Shown here: positions 19,401 through 27,153 of the stretch, piece after piece | Layout: every line of letters starts with the position of its first letter | How positions within the stretch are numbered: position 1 is the stretch's first letter | Assembly: GCF_031846645.1 (NCBI RefSeq) | Contig: NZ_JAVRHN010000008.1 | Location: forward strand, 62,001-126,000 | Source of the DNA: Autumnicola psychrophila | Lineage (GTDB): Bacteria > Bacteroidota > Bacteroidia > Flavobacteriales > Flavobacteriaceae | Direction of reading: 5' to 3' | Length of the DNA: 64,000 nucleotides | Notes under the pieces: generated by a model | Seen by the model: only the letters and a program-made list of their open reading frames with translations | Database searches by the model: none | What the model was told of the DNA's origin: nothing | Translations under genes and position numbers: made by a program

Positions 19401-20206
19401 TTATTAATGAAGAAATACCTGAAAGTCAAAGACCTGATTATAAAAAAGTAGTGGTAGATAATGTTTACGACAGTGATCTTAAAACTGTAATTGCTCAATT
19501 TTATATCCGCTTTATGACTATGACTGACTGGATTGAAGCCATGGGTAATCCTGAATTGAATGATCGGAGAACCAGGGGTAGCAGTAATATTTGGTTCCTA
19601 AAAGAACCTGATGGTACCTGGCGCCTAAAACTTTGGAATTCTGCAGAAAATGAATATATGCTGTATCGAAAAAACGTGATTGACCAGCCACTGAACAAAC
19701 TATTAAATCATTTAAGTAGGGTTCAGGATGATAGTTTTAATGAACTGAAAACAGAACATGCTGAAGAAGGAACATTTACTATTTCAGATACTGCTTGGTT
19801 TGGAGTAGATAGGAACGCTTTTGTATATAATAGTTATGGTAATCCACAGGAAATAGATTTTGAAGGATTCAGACCTACGTTTGTAAAACGCCATACCACT
19901 GATTTTGCCTATAGGGTTAGGGGACAGATGGCATTAGTTCAGGCAGCAAACGCAGAAACTTATCGTCGCCTTGCAAGATACTATTGGGTTGTGGAAAGTA
20001 GGCAAACTTATATAGACAATTCTGGTGTTCATCATAGTTATTCTATCAATCCAAATTTCAATGGATATGCATATGTTCCTAACGAAGATCTAATCCAGAA
20101 AGATGCTCCAACTATTCAGAGAAAAGAGTTGAAAGACACTGAAACTGCATCGAATCTTCCCCCCGGAGTACAAAGGAATAGTACTTCAGAATTAGCTGAG
20201 CTTTAA
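16403..20206 (+). CDS. DUF4157 eCIS cargo protein with ComEC-type metallo-beta-lactamase domain
   Basis: Large probable eCIS effector, 1267 aa, starting at GTG. Order: a disordered N-terminus with the DUF4157-associated motif PKLTIGQPNDKYEVEADAMA (about 52-71), two Cys-pair motifs (KCTAC, KCEAC), then the DUF4157 core at about 195-270 with HELTH at 261-265. Residues about 285-680 form a metallo-beta-lactamase fold: LSHMDADHYN (H424, D426, D428, H429), FTGDVEG (D543) and EFPHHGG (H579-H580), most like the ComEC/Rec2 external domain. The rest is mostly helical with a hydrophobic patch near 925-950 and no assignable domain. IQKK/IQRK-type motifs recur from N- to C-terminus. The MBL domain could be a nuclease or other hydrolase. 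Confidence 0.82.
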   Translation: MQVAETKTSSAANKVIQKKRQPFFNKEGQDSFFPKSSSHENSFFSPKTIQPKLTIGQPNDKYEVEADAMADKVVQRLTTRDVQAKNRIAVQAKPLAASITPLIQKKCTACEQGAEKPGIEEEDIVQESPLELQRKPIFESNANPSDDENNIQRKCEACDKEEEGKLQTKAEGSGGKRTTASLESRLKSTKGGGSALPEDIRTQMESSFGINFSGVRIHTNNSSVQMNKELNAQAITHGSDIYFNTGKYDPETTTGKHLLAHELTHTVQQGESIQKKEVPQIQRVPATDEEKLVIRTALANLGVRIDDEDAQVIHDHYPDGITPERRIVFVQIGGENYTAIARLSSVRLGAVVAIPGGAEIFVFEIGKGRAILLSSIGGQSIMLDAGAGGAVRSNSTAARRLATFVNNLTTSGLAAVPRMIKLSHMDADHYNAVSSVLNLPQMGAAVVEVTRQQLIQAMSSGTWNTMNVQIAPGQSIVQLNVTGTGIDVRKSIVGNMELTEFRSRGAHAALNTPGAKTFNKNNTSPVTVMRDLRNNSTYLFTGDVEGRLLNEVVNMVGENAMRRILGGGARNLTGVEFPHHGGAVNRGPDVAGMTRFLRLLFESSNGRTNFFTQTSQNFSTSESASIRYLDTAQIPVERIMDNPGETTGVRQISRGVNNRIVLNGNQIASVIAMGNTNSSTIMEAYQLRDRILNNSDTLKAMESTFRLVPGQGANLSSALGSARSEIETHKGSLSNRLNTFWGELATAAQTTGMRASANTAQLSTEVNNIQTTIRSVNLEGIENSIALIRDGINLMGRVFLNTLEMQQAIRERNLAGMNTLKTEQRQLVRQLMRDARVELGATEYNRQLRSAWRSTRAEWNRNYVQRVAKRMGISEAQSRKIAFRSQLAINLSRQMQLNNLARRAQEGQLGGTAPVAMRSRVGAGILAAIELLRIGFEFYDSYQAAEESSVQREREERIQGLREVYWWEEMGIRPQIKLIGETFWGNPVTLNISSEEAYRIINEEIPESQRPDYKKVVVDNVYDSDLKTVIAQFYIRFMTMTDWIEAMGNPELNDRRTRGSSNIWFLKEPDGTWRLKLWNSAENEYMLYRKNVIDQPLNKLLNHLSRVQDDSFNELKTEHAEEGTFTISDTAWFGVDRNAFVYNSYGNPQEIDFEGFRPTFVKRHTTDFAYRVRGQMALVQAANAETYRRLARYYWVVESRQTYIDNSGVHHSYSINPNFNGYAYVPNEDLIQKDAPTIQRKELKDTETASNLPPGVQRNSTSELAEL

Positions 20207-20282
20207 TATTTCAAAATAATGTAAAAAAAATTATTTAACCATTACCTGAAAAAATAAAATGTTATACTAAAAACTCCTCATC

Positions 20283-21695
20283 ATGGCAACAAATCAAAAA
20301 TATACACCCAGCAAAGCCCATAAATGGAATCGTCTTGTATGCGATGCACTGCATTATATAGCAGCACCACCAACTATAGCCTCACGTGCATTGTCCATGG
20401 TGCATACTGCTATGTATGATGCCTGGACCAATTATAATGATGGAGGTTGTGAGGTAAGTACCACCACGGGCAGTCGTTTTAAACAACCAGATAGCGCTTG
20501 TATCTCTGAACACAGGGAAAAAGCTTACAGCCATGCTGCCTATACCGTCGCACAGGAACTTTTCTGGCTTAAATTACCTCCTGTGCAAAAATCGATTTTC
20601 CGGGATTTTATGTGTGATTGTGGATATGATCCTGATGACCGAAATTTATCTCCCGATAATCCTGCCGGTATAGGCAATCTCTCCGGAAGGTTAATTTTAG
20701 AATGCCGTATGGGAGATTTTTCCAATCCATTTGGAACCTTAAAGGAAGCAGCTTATTCCGATTATTGTGCGTATCACCCATCCAACCCTCCCTTGCCGCA
20801 GTCGGCAAAATATTATGATCGATGGCAACCACAATCTATAAATCATAAACCACAGGAATTTCTTACTGCACATTGGGGATTGGTAAAGCCGTTCGCTTTA
20901 GCCTTGGGCGGCCAATATCGACCTCCAGCCCCAATACCTTCTAATGAGGAAGGTTTTGAAAAACAGGCCCAGATAGTGGTAGATTACAGCGCCAATTTAA
21001 GCGATGAAGAAAAAATGATCGCCGAATTCTGGGCAGGAATGCATGAGGAAAAATTTAAAGATGCGGTATATGATAAAGAAGGCCCCTGGGCCTCACCACC
21101 GCAACAACTCTGCAGACAGGGTCGATATTTGTCCAGAAAGTATACCCATAAAAATGCCTTCGACATTAAAATGTTCTTTGTGTTAACAAATGCACTACTG
21201 GATGCGGGAATTGCGGCCTGGGATTGTAAATACCATTACGATTATGTTAGGCCGGTGAGTCTGGTTCAACATGTTTTTCATGGGAAGACTATAAAAGCCT
21301 GGGCCGGACTGTGTGAGGGAGCAAAAGAAATTGATGGTGCAAACTGGAAACCTTATATACCCTCCCCACCATTTGCGGAATACGTATCTGGTCATAGTAC
21401 TTTTAGTGCGGCAGCCGCAGAAGTATTATCAAGTTTTTGTGAAAGCAGGAATTATGGTGAATCGGTAGTAATTCCGAAAGGAGGTTCTAAGGTTGAACCG
21501 GGTTGTACCCCTTCTGAAAATGTAAAACTGGAATGGCGTACGCTACAGGATGCAGCAGACCAGGCCGGGATCTCGCGCTTGTTTGGCGGAATCCATTTTC
21601 ATGCCGGTGATAAGGAAGGCCGAAAACTGGGTAATAAAGTAGGTTGCGCTGTTTGGGATAAAGCCATGCAATATTTCAATGCTGAATTAGGATAA
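20283..21695 (+). CDS. Vanadium-dependent haloperoxidase / PAP2-superfamily enzyme
   Basis: 470 residues with the acid-phosphatase/vanadium-haloperoxidase signature set: YDYVRPVSL (R323), YVSGHSTFSAAAAEVL (H371) and SRLFGGIHFHAGDKEG (R432, H438). The N-terminus (LVCDALHYIAAPP.IASRALSMVHTAMYDAW) is the helical bundle seen in bacterial haloperoxidase-like proteins. No signal peptide or membrane helix is visible, so it is a soluble enzyme, unlike lipid-phosphatase PAP2 proteins. It lies between two DUF4157 genes, 76 bp after the first and 38 bp before the second. That placement suggests it is cargo or acts with the cargo. Sequence alone cannot tell haloperoxidase from phosphatase activity. Confidence 0.85.
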   Translation: MATNQKYTPSKAHKWNRLVCDALHYIAAPPTIASRALSMVHTAMYDAWTNYNDGGCEVSTTTGSRFKQPDSACISEHREKAYSHAAYTVAQELFWLKLPPVQKSIFRDFMCDCGYDPDDRNLSPDNPAGIGNLSGRLILECRMGDFSNPFGTLKEAAYSDYCAYHPSNPPLPQSAKYYDRWQPQSINHKPQEFLTAHWGLVKPFALALGGQYRPPAPIPSNEEGFEKQAQIVVDYSANLSDEEKMIAEFWAGMHEEKFKDAVYDKEGPWASPPQQLCRQGRYLSRKYTHKNAFDIKMFFVLTNALLDAGIAAWDCKYHYDYVRPVSLVQHVFHGKTIKAWAGLCEGAKEIDGANWKPYIPSPPFAEYVSGHSTFSAAAAEVLSSFCESRNYGESVVIPKGGSKVEPGCTPSENVKLEWRTLQDAADQAGISRLFGGIHFHAGDKEGRKLGNKVGCAVWDKAMQYFNAELG

Positions 21696-21733
21696 TAAAT
21701 CCCAACTTAAGCTGTAGAAAATGAACAATTAAA

Positions 21734-23767
21734 ATGAAGATGATGAAAGGAAATTTTAAAAGTCGCCGTCATAGAAATCCGCATAAGCATGGAGAAAATG
21801 AAAAGAAAGCCAGCCCTTTCTTTTCCAATGACAATCACACACCCTTCTTTAACGCCGGAATTCAAACAAAACTTTCTGTAGGAAAACCAGGAGATAAGTA
21901 TGAGAAAGAAGCAGATCACATGGCTGATTCTGTAGTAAAACATTCCAAATCGAAACCTCTTATTCAAAATAAGGAGATAGGCAGCGTTCAAAGAGAATCC
22001 CTGGCTTCGCCACAGGAAGATGAAAAACTGGGTACCGCCGAACAACGTATGGAAGAAGATAAACTTGTGCAGGAAAAGCCAATGATTCAGAAAGAAGAAA
22101 ATCAGGAAGAGGAAGAAATGCTGAATATGAAGGAAGAGTCGGGAGAAAAGGAAATGATCAGCAAGCAGGATGAAGAGGAAGAAGTAGCAATCCAGGAAAA
22201 GTCTGATAATCCTTCGCAAGCTTCCCCTCAAAATATGCCGCAACAGCTAAAAAGTAAATCAGGTAAGGGTAAAAGCTTATCCAAAAATATTAAAGCAGAG
22301 ATGGAATCTTCTTTTGGAACCGATTTCAGGGATGTAAATATTCATACTGATAAAGAGGCGGTAGATATGAACAAATCCTTGAATGCACAGGCGTTTACTT
22401 ATGGCCTGGATGTGTTCTTTAATTCGGGAAAATATAATCCCGGTTCTACAAAAGGTAAACATCTTCTGGCTCATGAATTAACGCATGTAGTTCAACAGAA
22501 TGCTTCAAAGAAGATCCAGAAGGAAGCAGAGACAGATGCTACCGGAAATTACACGAATAATTATATTTTTAGGCAAAATTCCTTTTTCAGAAGAGTGAGA
22601 AGAGCAGTTTCTGATGGTCCTTTAACCGATGAGGAAATCACCGATTTAAAAGCAGATGCTATTCAAAGAAATGGAACTGTACAACATGCAGAACTCCTAC
22701 TAATGGCAGCCATGAGAAACCCAGTAAATGTAGCGGTATTAAATGCCCATACTACCGGTAATTTGATTATTTCTATGACTGCTATCTCTACCGCAGATCG
22801 TGATCATGTGATGAACGTTGGTAGGGAAGCGGTTCCCCTGGATATACAGTTACTGAGGTTTAGAAGATATATGGCTGAACTTGGACTTAGTCCTGAAAGT
22901 ACTGCTGCTCTTGATTCTGAAGTTGGAATAAGAGTATTTCAGGAAATACAGGCTGCCGGGGGGAATTCCTTTAGAAACCAGGCCGATAAAATCTCAGTTC
23001 ACCTAACTTCAGGTTCAACTGTGGCATCTGTGGAAGTTCTCACATCTATGCTTAATGCCGCCTCAGAAAATACGGCTGGAGATAAAGTTATGGCCGGGAT
23101 CGCATATATTGTAGCTAAGGAATATAATCATCCTATGGCCTCCAGGCTTCTACATGGCAGTCTTAAAGTAGATGCGCTCATCCCTTCCGTTTACCGCAGA
23201 TTACTAGGTGGAGGCGATGCTCAATATCAGTATTCTACAGATAATGACTTAAGCAAAGCGGATACCCTATATCTTCCAACTAATCTAGATTTATTTCAAA
23301 TCATGGACAGAGCTCTTATCATACACGAGCTTACACATGCAGAAGATGATTTTAGCTCTCAAACTGAGAGAAGCGTTAACAGTATAGATCTTGAAATGAA
23401 TGCTTATCGGGCTCAGAGTAAATATATTATGGATCAGATAAGAGCTTATCCATCCGGTACTGTTCCGGGATTGGTTAGTTCAGGTTCAGAGTTAGCCAAT
23501 AGTGACCCAACGCATTATTGGGGATATATATCTGCGGCGAAAGTTAATACTGCTATTTACAATACTGTATTAAATGAGATTTTAACCACACCTCCCACCT
23601 CGAAAACCTCCAGTGAAGTAACTATTGATCTTGGGAATTCCATAGCAGTTATTGATGCAAATTTGAGAAATGCTATAGTAAATTTAAAGGATTCCCGCGG
23701 CAGGAATTTGTACAACCCCGCTTCTAATACGCGACTTGAAGGAGCATCAGGTCATTTTTTCCATTGA
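21734..23767 (+). CDS. DUF4157 eCIS cargo protein with second C-terminal zincin-like site
   Basis: 677 residues. The N-terminus carries TKLSVGKPGDKYEKEADHMA, like the first cargo protein. A Glu/Lys-rich linker (about 95-165) follows, then the DUF4157 core (about 180-255) with HELTH at 247-251. A separate C-terminal domain of about 400 residues has its own metal motif: IIHELTHAEDD (H531, E532, H535), with E554 in LEMNAYRAQ as a plausible third ligand 19 residues later, a gluzincin-like arrangement. This suggests a delivered metalloprotease. The peptidase family is not identifiable by eye. The gene is 38 bp after the haloperoxidase-like gene and 33 bp before the AAA ATPase gene. Confidence 0.82.
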   Translation: MKMMKGNFKSRRHRNPHKHGENEKKASPFFSNDNHTPFFNAGIQTKLSVGKPGDKYEKEADHMADSVVKHSKSKPLIQNKEIGSVQRESLASPQEDEKLGTAEQRMEEDKLVQEKPMIQKEENQEEEEMLNMKEESGEKEMISKQDEEEEVAIQEKSDNPSQASPQNMPQQLKSKSGKGKSLSKNIKAEMESSFGTDFRDVNIHTDKEAVDMNKSLNAQAFTYGLDVFFNSGKYNPGSTKGKHLLAHELTHVVQQNASKKIQKEAETDATGNYTNNYIFRQNSFFRRVRRAVSDGPLTDEEITDLKADAIQRNGTVQHAELLLMAAMRNPVNVAVLNAHTTGNLIISMTAISTADRDHVMNVGREAVPLDIQLLRFRRYMAELGLSPESTAALDSEVGIRVFQEIQAAGGNSFRNQADKISVHLTSGSTVASVEVLTSMLNAASENTAGDKVMAGIAYIVAKEYNHPMASRLLHGSLKVDALIPSVYRRLLGGGDAQYQYSTDNDLSKADTLYLPTNLDLFQIMDRALIIHELTHAEDDFSSQTERSVNSIDLEMNAYRAQSKYIMDQIRAYPSGTVPGLVSSGSELANSDPTHYWGYISAAKVNTAIYNTVLNEILTTPPTSKTSSEVTIDLGNSIAVIDANLRNAIVNLKDSRGRNLYNPASNTRLEGASGHFFH

Positions 23768-23800
23768 ATGACTATGGTTCTGGCATAATATGTTTAAATA

Positions 23801-25117
23801 ATGAAAGATCTATTAGAATTTAAATACCTCGAGGAATATCTCCAGTATCGGTTGGAAAGTTATTTTAATGGAAAAAGTAATACAATCGAACCTGAAATTC
23901 CTGCTTATTCGAAGTGGTTTATTCATGTACCAGAAGTAATCAAACAAGCCAATTTGAATAAATCGGAAAAGACCTTGTTATTATTAACGCTGTGCCCCCA
24001 GATAGATGGTAGTTTATTAGACCGGGTTATCCAGGATAAGCTGGCTTCCACAGGAGATTTCCCTCAAATAGGAGGCGTAAGGGGTAAAAATTTCCGGGGT
24101 TTCCTGCCTACTGGAGAAACAGCTCTTTTTCTTTTGGCTGGTAAAAAATTTGAGAAAAGACTGGAAGTGTATAATTATTTTGCATCAAATCATTTTTTTG
24201 GTCACAATCAACTGCTTTGGTTAGAGGATGCTCCGGAAGGTGAACCCATAATGAGTGGTAAACTGGTGATGTCTCCAGAGTATGTAGAGATGTTTTTATT
24301 GGGGGAGATTAGTAAACCCACTTTTAGCATGAAATTTCCTGCTCAATTAATCGAAACTGAAATGGAGTGGGAAGATCTCGTTTTAAATGCTGAAACCAGT
24401 GCCCAAATTCAGGAATTAAAGGCATGGACCCTGCATGGCGATGTATTGTTATACGACTGGGGAATGCATAAAAAACTAAAACCCGGATATCGGGTTTTAC
24501 TCCATGGCCCTTCCGGAACTGGAAAAACCTTAACTGCAAGTTTACTGGGAAAATATACCGGGAAAGATGTGTATAAGATCGATCTTTCCATGGTAGTATC
24601 TAAATTTATTGGAGAGACAGAAAAGAACCTGGCTAATCTTTTATCTAAAGCAGAGAAAACCGAAGGTATCTTATTTTTTGATGAGGCCGATGCACTCTTT
24701 GGTAAACGTACTAATGTACGGGATGCCCATGATAAATATGCAAACCAGGAAGTATCTTATTTATTACAACGCATTGAGAATTATACTGGATTGGTCATTC
24801 TGTCTTCGAATTTAAAAAGTAATATTGACGATGCGTTTGTACGTCGTTTTCAGGCGATCATACATTTCCCTTTTCCTTCTTTTTCTGAACGTTTGGAGAT
24901 ATGGAAAAAAGCTTTTCCTAAAAAAGTTCGCTTAGATAAACAGGTAGATCTTTCCCAATTGGCCCAGAAATATGAACTTGTAGGAGCAGAGATTATGAAT
25001 ATAGTTCAATATGCCTGCTTGCGTGCCTTAGCTGACCAAAAGAAGACGATCATTTCAAGATATTTAATTGATGGGATTCAAAGAGAATTTAAAAAAGGCG
25101 GTAGAATAATGAGGTAG
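23801..25117 (+). CDS. eCIS-associated AAA+ ATPase (Afp15/Pvc15-like)
   Basis: 438-residue AAA+ ATPase of the type conserved in Afp/PVC loci, where it is thought to help assemble particles or load cargo. The C-terminal half has Walker A GPSGTGKT (236-243), Walker B ILFFDEADALFG (D294, E295), sensor-1 LSSNLK, and arginine-finger region DDAFVRRFQ. The N-terminal ~200 residues are an unassigned helical adaptor domain. It closes the + strand eCIS cluster, and no further eCIS gene is seen downstream. Confidence 0.9.
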   Translation: MKDLLEFKYLEEYLQYRLESYFNGKSNTIEPEIPAYSKWFIHVPEVIKQANLNKSEKTLLLLTLCPQIDGSLLDRVIQDKLASTGDFPQIGGVRGKNFRGFLPTGETALFLLAGKKFEKRLEVYNYFASNHFFGHNQLLWLEDAPEGEPIMSGKLVMSPEYVEMFLLGEISKPTFSMKFPAQLIETEMEWEDLVLNAETSAQIQELKAWTLHGDVLLYDWGMHKKLKPGYRVLLHGPSGTGKTLTASLLGKYTGKDVYKIDLSMVVSKFIGETEKNLANLLSKAEKTEGILFFDEADALFGKRTNVRDAHDKYANQEVSYLLQRIENYTGLVILSSNLKSNIDDAFVRRFQAIIHFPFPSFSERLEIWKKAFPKKVRLDKQVDLSQLAQKYELVGAEIMNIVQYACLRALADQKKTIISRYLIDGIQREFKKGGRIMR

Positions 25118-25455
25118 ATTTTTAACTCTGTAATATAGATAATAAAAGGAAGTTGGGAAGGCAAGAACTAAAACAGTAAAGGTCAGATTGGATTAAAAGC
25201 TGCCGTTATATATAGAAAAAGGAAAGGTTGGCAGGTTTTTCGTATGTCCAATCTTTAAATCATAATAGAATAAAATATACTACGCTATAAATCAGTGCCC
25301 TATGATTTTTTTGTTTAAATTTAAAGTAGCGTAAAGGCCATGATTAAATGATCTGGTTAATGCGTAGATTTTTCGAACTGTTCATTTAGATCAGTAAAGA
25401 TCCGGAGGGTAATCTTCGTGAGAACCCTCCTTTTTTAGGCCCGAAAAAAAAGTTT
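25118..25455. other. Intergenic region between eCIS and gasdermin operons
   Basis: 338 bp, AT-rich, with no credible gene. It holds a strong terminator near its end (listed separately). A short inverted repeat, TACGCTA at 25281-25287 against TAGCGTA at 25327-25333, encloses an AT-rich 39-base spacer. No clear TAnnTTTG promoter box was found for the gene at 25456, so its promoter remains undefined. Confidence 0.6.
25404..25436 (+). terminator. Rho-independent terminator after eCIS operon
   Basis: Stem GGAGGGT (25404-25410) pairs with ACCCTCC (25424-25430), followed by six T. It lies 20 bp before the CHAT-protease start, so it separates that operon from eCIS transcription. It could also act as an attenuator for the downstream operon. 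Confidence 0.8.
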
Positions 25456-27153
25456 ATGCATATAATTTTTCAATATCCAATAGTTGATTTAAGGGATATA
25501 GTTCCCGGCAGCAATGGTAGGCTACAAAAACCCGGCTGGCCTAATCCATCAGAAAGTAAGAAACCATTTGTAAGTGGTTTCGGAAAGGTTAAATCGCGTA
25601 ATTCTGGTGGGAGCGAATATTTCACAGGGGAAGCATATTATTGCGAAGCCCGGTCTGCTATTAAATTTAAAGAACTTCAACATCAAGGGTTTCCAGAGGG
25701 GCTTTCAACTCCAGTTTCTATTTTCAATAGTTATCGAAGATATTACAATGATGGTCATTTTGTAGGCAAGGTAGAAATAGGTTTGATCGACAATCTTGAA
25801 GAAATTATTCGAAATGACCCAAATGATGAGGATATTCCAATTAGCGCAATATTAGATTACTATGCGAATTTGGAAGCCTTTGTAGGAGATAAAACCGTCA
25901 AATTATATAAAGCTGGAATTCCTTTAAAAGCAAGATATCAACAAGAATCAACTTCAAAGAAAAAGCATGCTGAAATAAACCCTGATTATGTTCAATCTGG
26001 GGAAATAACAATTCTTCTTATTTATACCAGGCATGAGCGGTTAAAAATACCTAATAGGTCATTTCCTCTGGAAAATATTGAATTGACCAATGATAACGGA
26101 AGTATAGAATTACAAGGATATAAATTAAAACAAGATGGATATAATATTAAGGTTTGGCTTATAAAGCTACCTTCGGAATTTCGTTTAATGCCTCAAAGAG
26201 ATAAGAATATTGTAAGGGGTCTCAGAATGAACCTCCTTCGTATCCACCTGGAAAAAGAAACCATTAAGATTTTGCTTAGTGCGATACAATCTGGACAAAT
26301 AGAGATTAAAAAAGGCAGTTCGGCAGCAAAACAGGTAAATACTTATTTTAAAAGGACCTCTGAAAAGTTGTTTCGAAAATCTCGTTTTGAGATTGAACAG
26401 AAAAACCTGCTGGATTATGCTTTACAAAGTGAAAAAAGTATTGCCAAGGGTAGTTTTATTGATTTAAAAGAAAATATAAGCTACTTTCAGGATCAGTTTA
26501 TGTTAGAAAATCTAGAGAAGCTAGTGGGAGGCATGGCTAAGAAACCAATTCTTTTTGTTTGCGCAAATCCCAGAGATAAAAACCCTTTTGATTTTGCCAA
26601 AGAGTTTAAAGATTTACAAGATAACCTCCAAAAGGGGATAGATAGAGAGCACTACGACCTACGGATAGAGCCTTCCGTTAGAAAAGACGAATTTGCAAGA
26701 ATTCTTGATCGATATCAACCAATATTTCTGCATATGTCTATGCATGCTACTTTGGATGAAGGATTATACTTTGAGGGTCAAAATGGGCATTTACATCCAA
26801 TGCCGGTAAAGGAATTTAAAAAGATTATAGAGCGATACAGTAAAAAAAACGGTTTAAGATTAGTTCTTATTAGCGCTTGTAACAGTAAGAAGCACGCAGA
26901 AGCTGTAAAAAAATATTGCGAGTGTGCTATTGGCACTATGGCTGTCTTTCCAGTTCCAGCCGCCTTACTTTATTCTAATCAATTTTATAATACTCTATTC
27001 AATGGTTATGATAAAGATCTGGAATATTGTCATACTGGCGCCATAGATGCTATCGAGTTTAAAAATCCAAAATTTCCTGATTTAAATTATAAGACTAAAA
27101 AGATTCCAGTCCATAAAATTCCAGTATTAATTAAAAATTATAATTATGTCTAA
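25456..27153 (+). CDS. CHAT-domain (caspase-like) protease with novel N-terminal region
   Basis: 565 residues. The last ~190 form a CHAT peptidase domain (clan CD, caspase/separase relatives): PILFVCANPRDKNPF, then PIFLHMSMHATLDEGLYFEG carrying the predicted catalytic His (H430) and LVLISACNSKKHAEAV with the catalytic Cys (C475). The later IGTMAVFPVPAALLYSNQFY matches the region in CHAT proteins after the Cys. Residues 1-370 match nothing I know. They look mixed alpha/beta up to about 250, then helical (270-370), and may sense infection or bind a partner. The stop overlaps the next gene by 8 bp (ATG at 27146), so the two are translationally coupled. Likely role: cleaving and activating the downstream gasdermin-like protein. 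Confidence 0.83.
   Translation: MHIIFQYPIVDLRDIVPGSNGRLQKPGWPNPSESKKPFVSGFGKVKSRNSGGSEYFTGEAYYCEARSAIKFKELQHQGFPEGLSTPVSIFNSYRRYYNDGHFVGKVEIGLIDNLEEIIRNDPNDEDIPISAILDYYANLEAFVGDKTVKLYKAGIPLKARYQQESTSKKKHAEINPDYVQSGEITILLIYTRHERLKIPNRSFPLENIELTNDNGSIELQGYKLKQDGYNIKVWLIKLPSEFRLMPQRDKNIVRGLRMNLLRIHLEKETIKILLSAIQSGQIEIKKGSSAAKQVNTYFKRTSEKLFRKSRFEIEQKNLLDYALQSEKSIAKGSFIDLKENISYFQDQFMLENLEKLVGGMAKKPILFVCANPRDKNPFDFAKEFKDLQDNLQKGIDREHYDLRIEPSVRKDEFARILDRYQPIFLHMSMHATLDEGLYFEGQNGHLHPMPVKEFKKIIERYSKKNGLRLVLISACNSKKHAEAVKKYCECAIGTMAVFPVPAALLYSNQFYNTLFNGYDKDLEYCHTGAIDAIEFKNPKFPDLNYKTKKIPVHKIPVLIKNYNYV

Noticed and set aside
21707..22243. Minus-strand 178-aa frame rich in Phe/Leu
   Set aside because: It is antisense to the Glu/Lys-rich linker of the second DUF4157 protein; reverse-complement Glu/Lys codons give Phe/Leu, so it is an artefact.
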